Assembly: GCF_001278805.1 (NCBI RefSeq)
Contig: NZ_CP012602.1
Span: 4,927,501-4,991,500 of the forward strand
DNA: 64,000 nt
Source: Bacillus sp. FJAT-18017
GTDB taxonomy: Bacteria > Bacillota > Bacilli > Bacillales > Cytobacillaceae
Reading direction: 5' to 3'
The notes under the pieces are model-generated. The model had not been told where the DNA came from and made no database searches. It saw nothing but the letters and a program-made list of their open reading frames with translations. This document shows, in pieces, positions 61,948-64,000 of the stretch (the first letter of the stretch is position 1; every line of letters begins with the position of its first letter). Both the position numbers and the translations under genes were made by a program.

Positions 61948-62121
61948 ATGAGCCGCGGCCAAAATTTTGAGCATAAAAAGAAAGGGCATCCTGGAAACTT
62001 TCCTAAGGATACCTTGACTGAAAAGCATACAAAAGAAGCAATTGGCGATGAGGAGTTCCTTGTTGTGCGCGAAGCCTTTAAAAATCGTGTCGAGCAAGGT
62101 GACGGCAACAGATTTCACTAA
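61948..62121 (+). CDS. Small hydrophilic protein, 57 residues
   Basis: Polar, Lys/Glu-rich: MSRGQNFEHKKKGHPGNFPK, then DTLTEKHTKEAIGDEEFLVV. Similar small proteins occur in Bacillaceae without known function. AAAGGAG lies 8 bases before the ATG at 61948; an ATG 6 codons earlier would include the ribosome site. Confidence 0.65.
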   Translation: MSRGQNFEHKKKGHPGNFPKDTLTEKHTKEAIGDEEFLVVREAFKNRVEQGDGNRFH

Positions 62122-62132
62122 TGGTTTATCCT

Positions 62133-62166
62133 GAGTTCGGAGACATGACTCCGAATTCTTTTTTTG
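62133..62166 (+). terminator. Terminator
   Basis: GAGTTCGGAG ACATGA CTCCGAATTC then TTTTTTTT. Confidence 0.85.
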
Positions 62167-62184
62167 TTTTATGAGTCCTTGACT

Positions 62185-63702
62185 CTACACTTGCTCTTCC
62201 TTCGGCAAGACCAACCCTGCAATTTCAAGCTCCTTCAACCAGCTCGCGGCGGCTTCGATATCCTTGGAAAAAATACGATCCTGAGTAATAGCGGGGACAA
62301 TCTTCCGTGCTTCTTCAAACAAGTTGGCGGTTGCCGACGCAAGCTTTTCCTTCCCGCGGAACTCGGCTGCCTGAAGCGCGCAGATAAGTTCAATGGCTAG
62401 TACACGCCTTACATTCTGAATGATTTGCCAGGCATGCCTTGCTGCAATTGTGCCCATTGAGACGTGGTCCTCCTGATTGGCTGAGGACGGGATCGAATCA
62501 ACACTTGCCGGGTGGGCGAGGGTTTTATTTTCCGAAACAAGAGAAGCGGCGGCATACTGCATGATCATCGCCCCTGACTGAAGGCCTGGCTCCGGACTCA
62601 GAAAAGGCGGCAGGTCATTCAACTGAGGATTGACAAGTCGTTCAATTCTTCGTTCGGATATATTGGCAAGTTCTGCTGCAGCGATTTTCATAAAATCCAT
62701 CGCAAAGGCAATTGGCTGGCCATGGAAATTCCCACCTGAAACAACCATACTGCCGTCATGGAAAATTAGCGGATTATCAGTCGCTGCATTAATCTCGATT
62801 TCAAGCTTCTCACGTACATATTCAAGAGCCTGCCAAGATGCCCCGTGCACCTGCGGAATGCACCGTATGCTGTAGGCGTCCTGCACGCGCAGTTCTCCCT
62901 GCCTCGATGTCATCTTGCTATCGCGTAAATAATTGCGAATCCTGGCTGCCGTGGAAATTTGTTGGGAATATCCTCGAGCCTGGTGAATTTCATCTGCGAA
63001 TGCATCGATAATGCCGGTAAGGCCTTCAATGGTAAGGCTTGCGATCAGCTCGGCCTGGTAGGCAAGCTGCTCGGCTTCAAGGTATCCGACAGCCCCCATT
63101 GCAGTCATTGCCTGTGTTCCGTTAATAAGCGCAAGCCCCTCTTTAGCTTCAAGTGTTATTGGCAAAATCGATTCCTGCTGAAGTGCCGTTGCAGCATCCA
63201 TCCGGGCACCCTTATAAAAGACCTCTCCCTCACCAATAAGGACAAGCGCTAAATGGGAAAGCGGGGCAAGGTCGCCGCTTGCTCCAAGTGAGCCTTGCTG
63301 GGGAATCACTGGGATAATATTTGCATTAACCAGTTCGATCAGCCGTTCAATAACGACTGGCCGGACACCGGAAAACCCCTTCAAAAGCGCATTCGCCCTA
63401 AGCAGGACCATCGCCTTCGAGACAACTTCCGGGAAAGGCTCCCCAATCCCGCATGCATGTGAGCGTATTAGGTTGAGCTGGAGGTCACGGACATGGGCAG
63501 AATCAATTAGAACATCACTGAATTTCCCAAATCCTGTATTGATTCCATAAACAACCTTTTTCTCAGCAACAATCCGTTCGACAGCTTCCCTGCTTTTCAC
63601 AACACCAGCCATACTCTCGTCAGATGCACAGACTTTGGCGCCCTTATACAGGACTTCCTTCACTTCATTTAAGGTTAGCGTATTACCCGTTAACAGTATC
63701 AT
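62185..63702 (-). CDS. hutH: Histidine ammonia-lyase
   Basis: 505 residues. The Ala-Ser-Gly (A141-S142-G143) in [14 protein letters not shown] forms the MIO cofactor; SDNPLIF-like ([11 protein letters not shown]) and [15 protein letters not shown] are active-site motifs. Makes urocanate and ammonia from histidine. ATG at 63702 chosen (AGAGGTG before it); the frame is open 17 codons upstream. No other hut genes follow, so the operon is either incomplete or scattered. Confidence 0.95.
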   Translation of the reverse strand: MILLTGNTLTLNEVKEVLYKGAKVCASDESMAGVVKSREAVERIVAEKKVVYGINTGFGKFSDVLIDSAHVRDLQLNLIRSHACGIGEPFPEVVSKAMVLLRANALLKGFSGVRPVVIERLIELVNANIIPVIPQQGSLGASGDLAPLSHLALVLIGEGEVFYKGARMDAATALQQESILPITLEAKEGLALINGTQAMTAMGAVGYLEAEQLAYQAELIASLTIEGLTGIIDAFADEIHQARGYSQQISTAARIRNYLRDSKMTSRQGELRVQDAYSIRCIPQVHGASWQALEYVREKLEIEINAATDNPLIFHDGSMVVSGGNFHGQPIAFAMDFMKIAAAELANISERRIERLVNPQLNDLPPFLSPEPGLQSGAMIMQYAAASLVSENKTLAHPASVDSIPSSANQEDHVSMGTIAARHAWQIIQNVRRVLAIELICALQAAEFRGKEKLASATANLFEEARKIVPAITQDRIFSKDIEAAASWLKELEIAGLVLPKEEQV

Positions 63703-63735
63703 TGTTTTCACCTCTACCAATTTAGCAGAATAAAG

Positions 63736-63783
63736 AAAGAGGCTGGACTCCAAATCGGTTACGATTCAGGGTCCAGCCTCTTA
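63736..63783 (-). terminator. Leader terminator/attenuator before hutH
   Basis: On the minus strand AAGAGGCTGGAC ... GTCCAGCCTCTT then TCTTTATT. It lies between a strong promoter and the hutH start, so it is an attenuator candidate. Confidence 0.75.
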
Positions 63784-63903
63784 TTTATCATTGCTGCTTG
63801 TTTTATATTCATCGGAATCATCCTTATTTTTCGCGCATAAACGGGCGGTTAACAATCATGGACATGGTTTCATGTTTATCAGAAAATAACGATAATTACC
63901 TTT

Positions 63904-63932
63904 ATTGTATGCCCGATAGGAAATACTGTCAA
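63904..63932 (-). promoter_or_regulatory. Strong sigma-A promoter upstream of hutH
   Basis: On the minus strand TTGACA (63927-63932), 17 bp, TACAAT (63904-63909). One mismatch to consensus. The start would be near 63897, giving a leader of about 195 bases. Confidence 0.7.
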
Positions 63933-64000
63933 TGGCTGGGAAAGATTACTTTTCGGACATAAAAGCCTGCTTACGGAACAAATTAAGCAGGAAAGGAGTT

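Noticed and set aside
63790..63860. Leader peptides before hutH (11 and 20 codons)
   Set aside because: They contain no histidine run and have poor ribosome sites, so a His-sensing leader peptide is not supported.

Overview
This window comes from a low-GC Gram-positive bacterium of the family Bacillaceae, close to Bacillus, Mesobacillus or Neobacillus. The evidence is strong AGGAGG-type ribosome sites, frequent TTG and GTG starts, SinR/SinI, PdaA, YtoQ, and a block in the order of the Bacillus subtilis yfk genes. No rRNA, tRNA, CRISPR array, prophage or complete insertion sequence is visible.

Layout. 0-2.5 kb: the 5' end of a TetR-type repressor with a candidate operator, an MBL-fold hydrolase behind a 14-bp-arm palindrome, a 52-bp tandem repeat of about eight copies, and a GreA/GreB-like protein. 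2.6-11.5 kb: an MFS pump, a glycerate locus (cdaR, glycerate kinase, GntP permease, with a cre site), a YdhR-type monooxygenase, a first RlmD-like methyltransferase and an acetyltransferase. 11.7-17.5 kb: a DUF4145 protein, a one-piece ECF sigma/anti-sigma fusion, DUF4256, a serine hydrolase and gene debris. 17.6-24.4 kb: a complete Sec-type (clade II) nitrous oxide reductase operon under an FNR-like site. It has cytochrome c, nosZ, nosB-like, nosD, nosY, nosF and an unusual lipoprotein where NosL might be expected. 24.8-43.3 kb: a region of decay. It holds a purine-riboswitch permease gene with two stops, a stopped NUDIX gene, a frameshifted LysE gene, a frameshifted membrane-protein gene and a split NERD gene. 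Among them are intact genes (ddh, ytoQ, DUF3231, a second RlmD-like gene, yfjP, an AraC-type regulator, pdaA, fumarase). Five short, same-orientation repeats that look like the last codons of rlmD lie at 26.7-30.6 kb, and a sixth copy lies at 17 kb. 43.5-48.8 kb: idi/fni, an SE1561 family protein, a gamma-glutamyltransferase, a YtxH-like protein and yfkD. 49-59.7 kb: a yfk/yfl-like block (chaA, OsmC, yfkF, yfkH, YtxH, yfkK, mapB, yfkM) with a PerR-box metal ATPase inserted. 59.9-60.6 kb: sinR, and convergent to it a sinI-like gene behind a cyclic-di-GMP-I riboswitch. 61-64 kb: small proteins and hutH with a strong promoter and a leader hairpin.

The most interesting system is the last regulatory one. 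A c-di-GMP aptamer lies in the leader of a SinI-type antirepressor whose SinR partner is encoded tail to tail with it, which suggests a direct wire from c-di-GMP to the biofilm/motility switch. Second are the dispersed rlmD-3'-end-like repeats, one of which is joined to a truncated glnQ-like gene. Third are the chimeric nos lipoprotein and the sigma/anti-sigma fusion.
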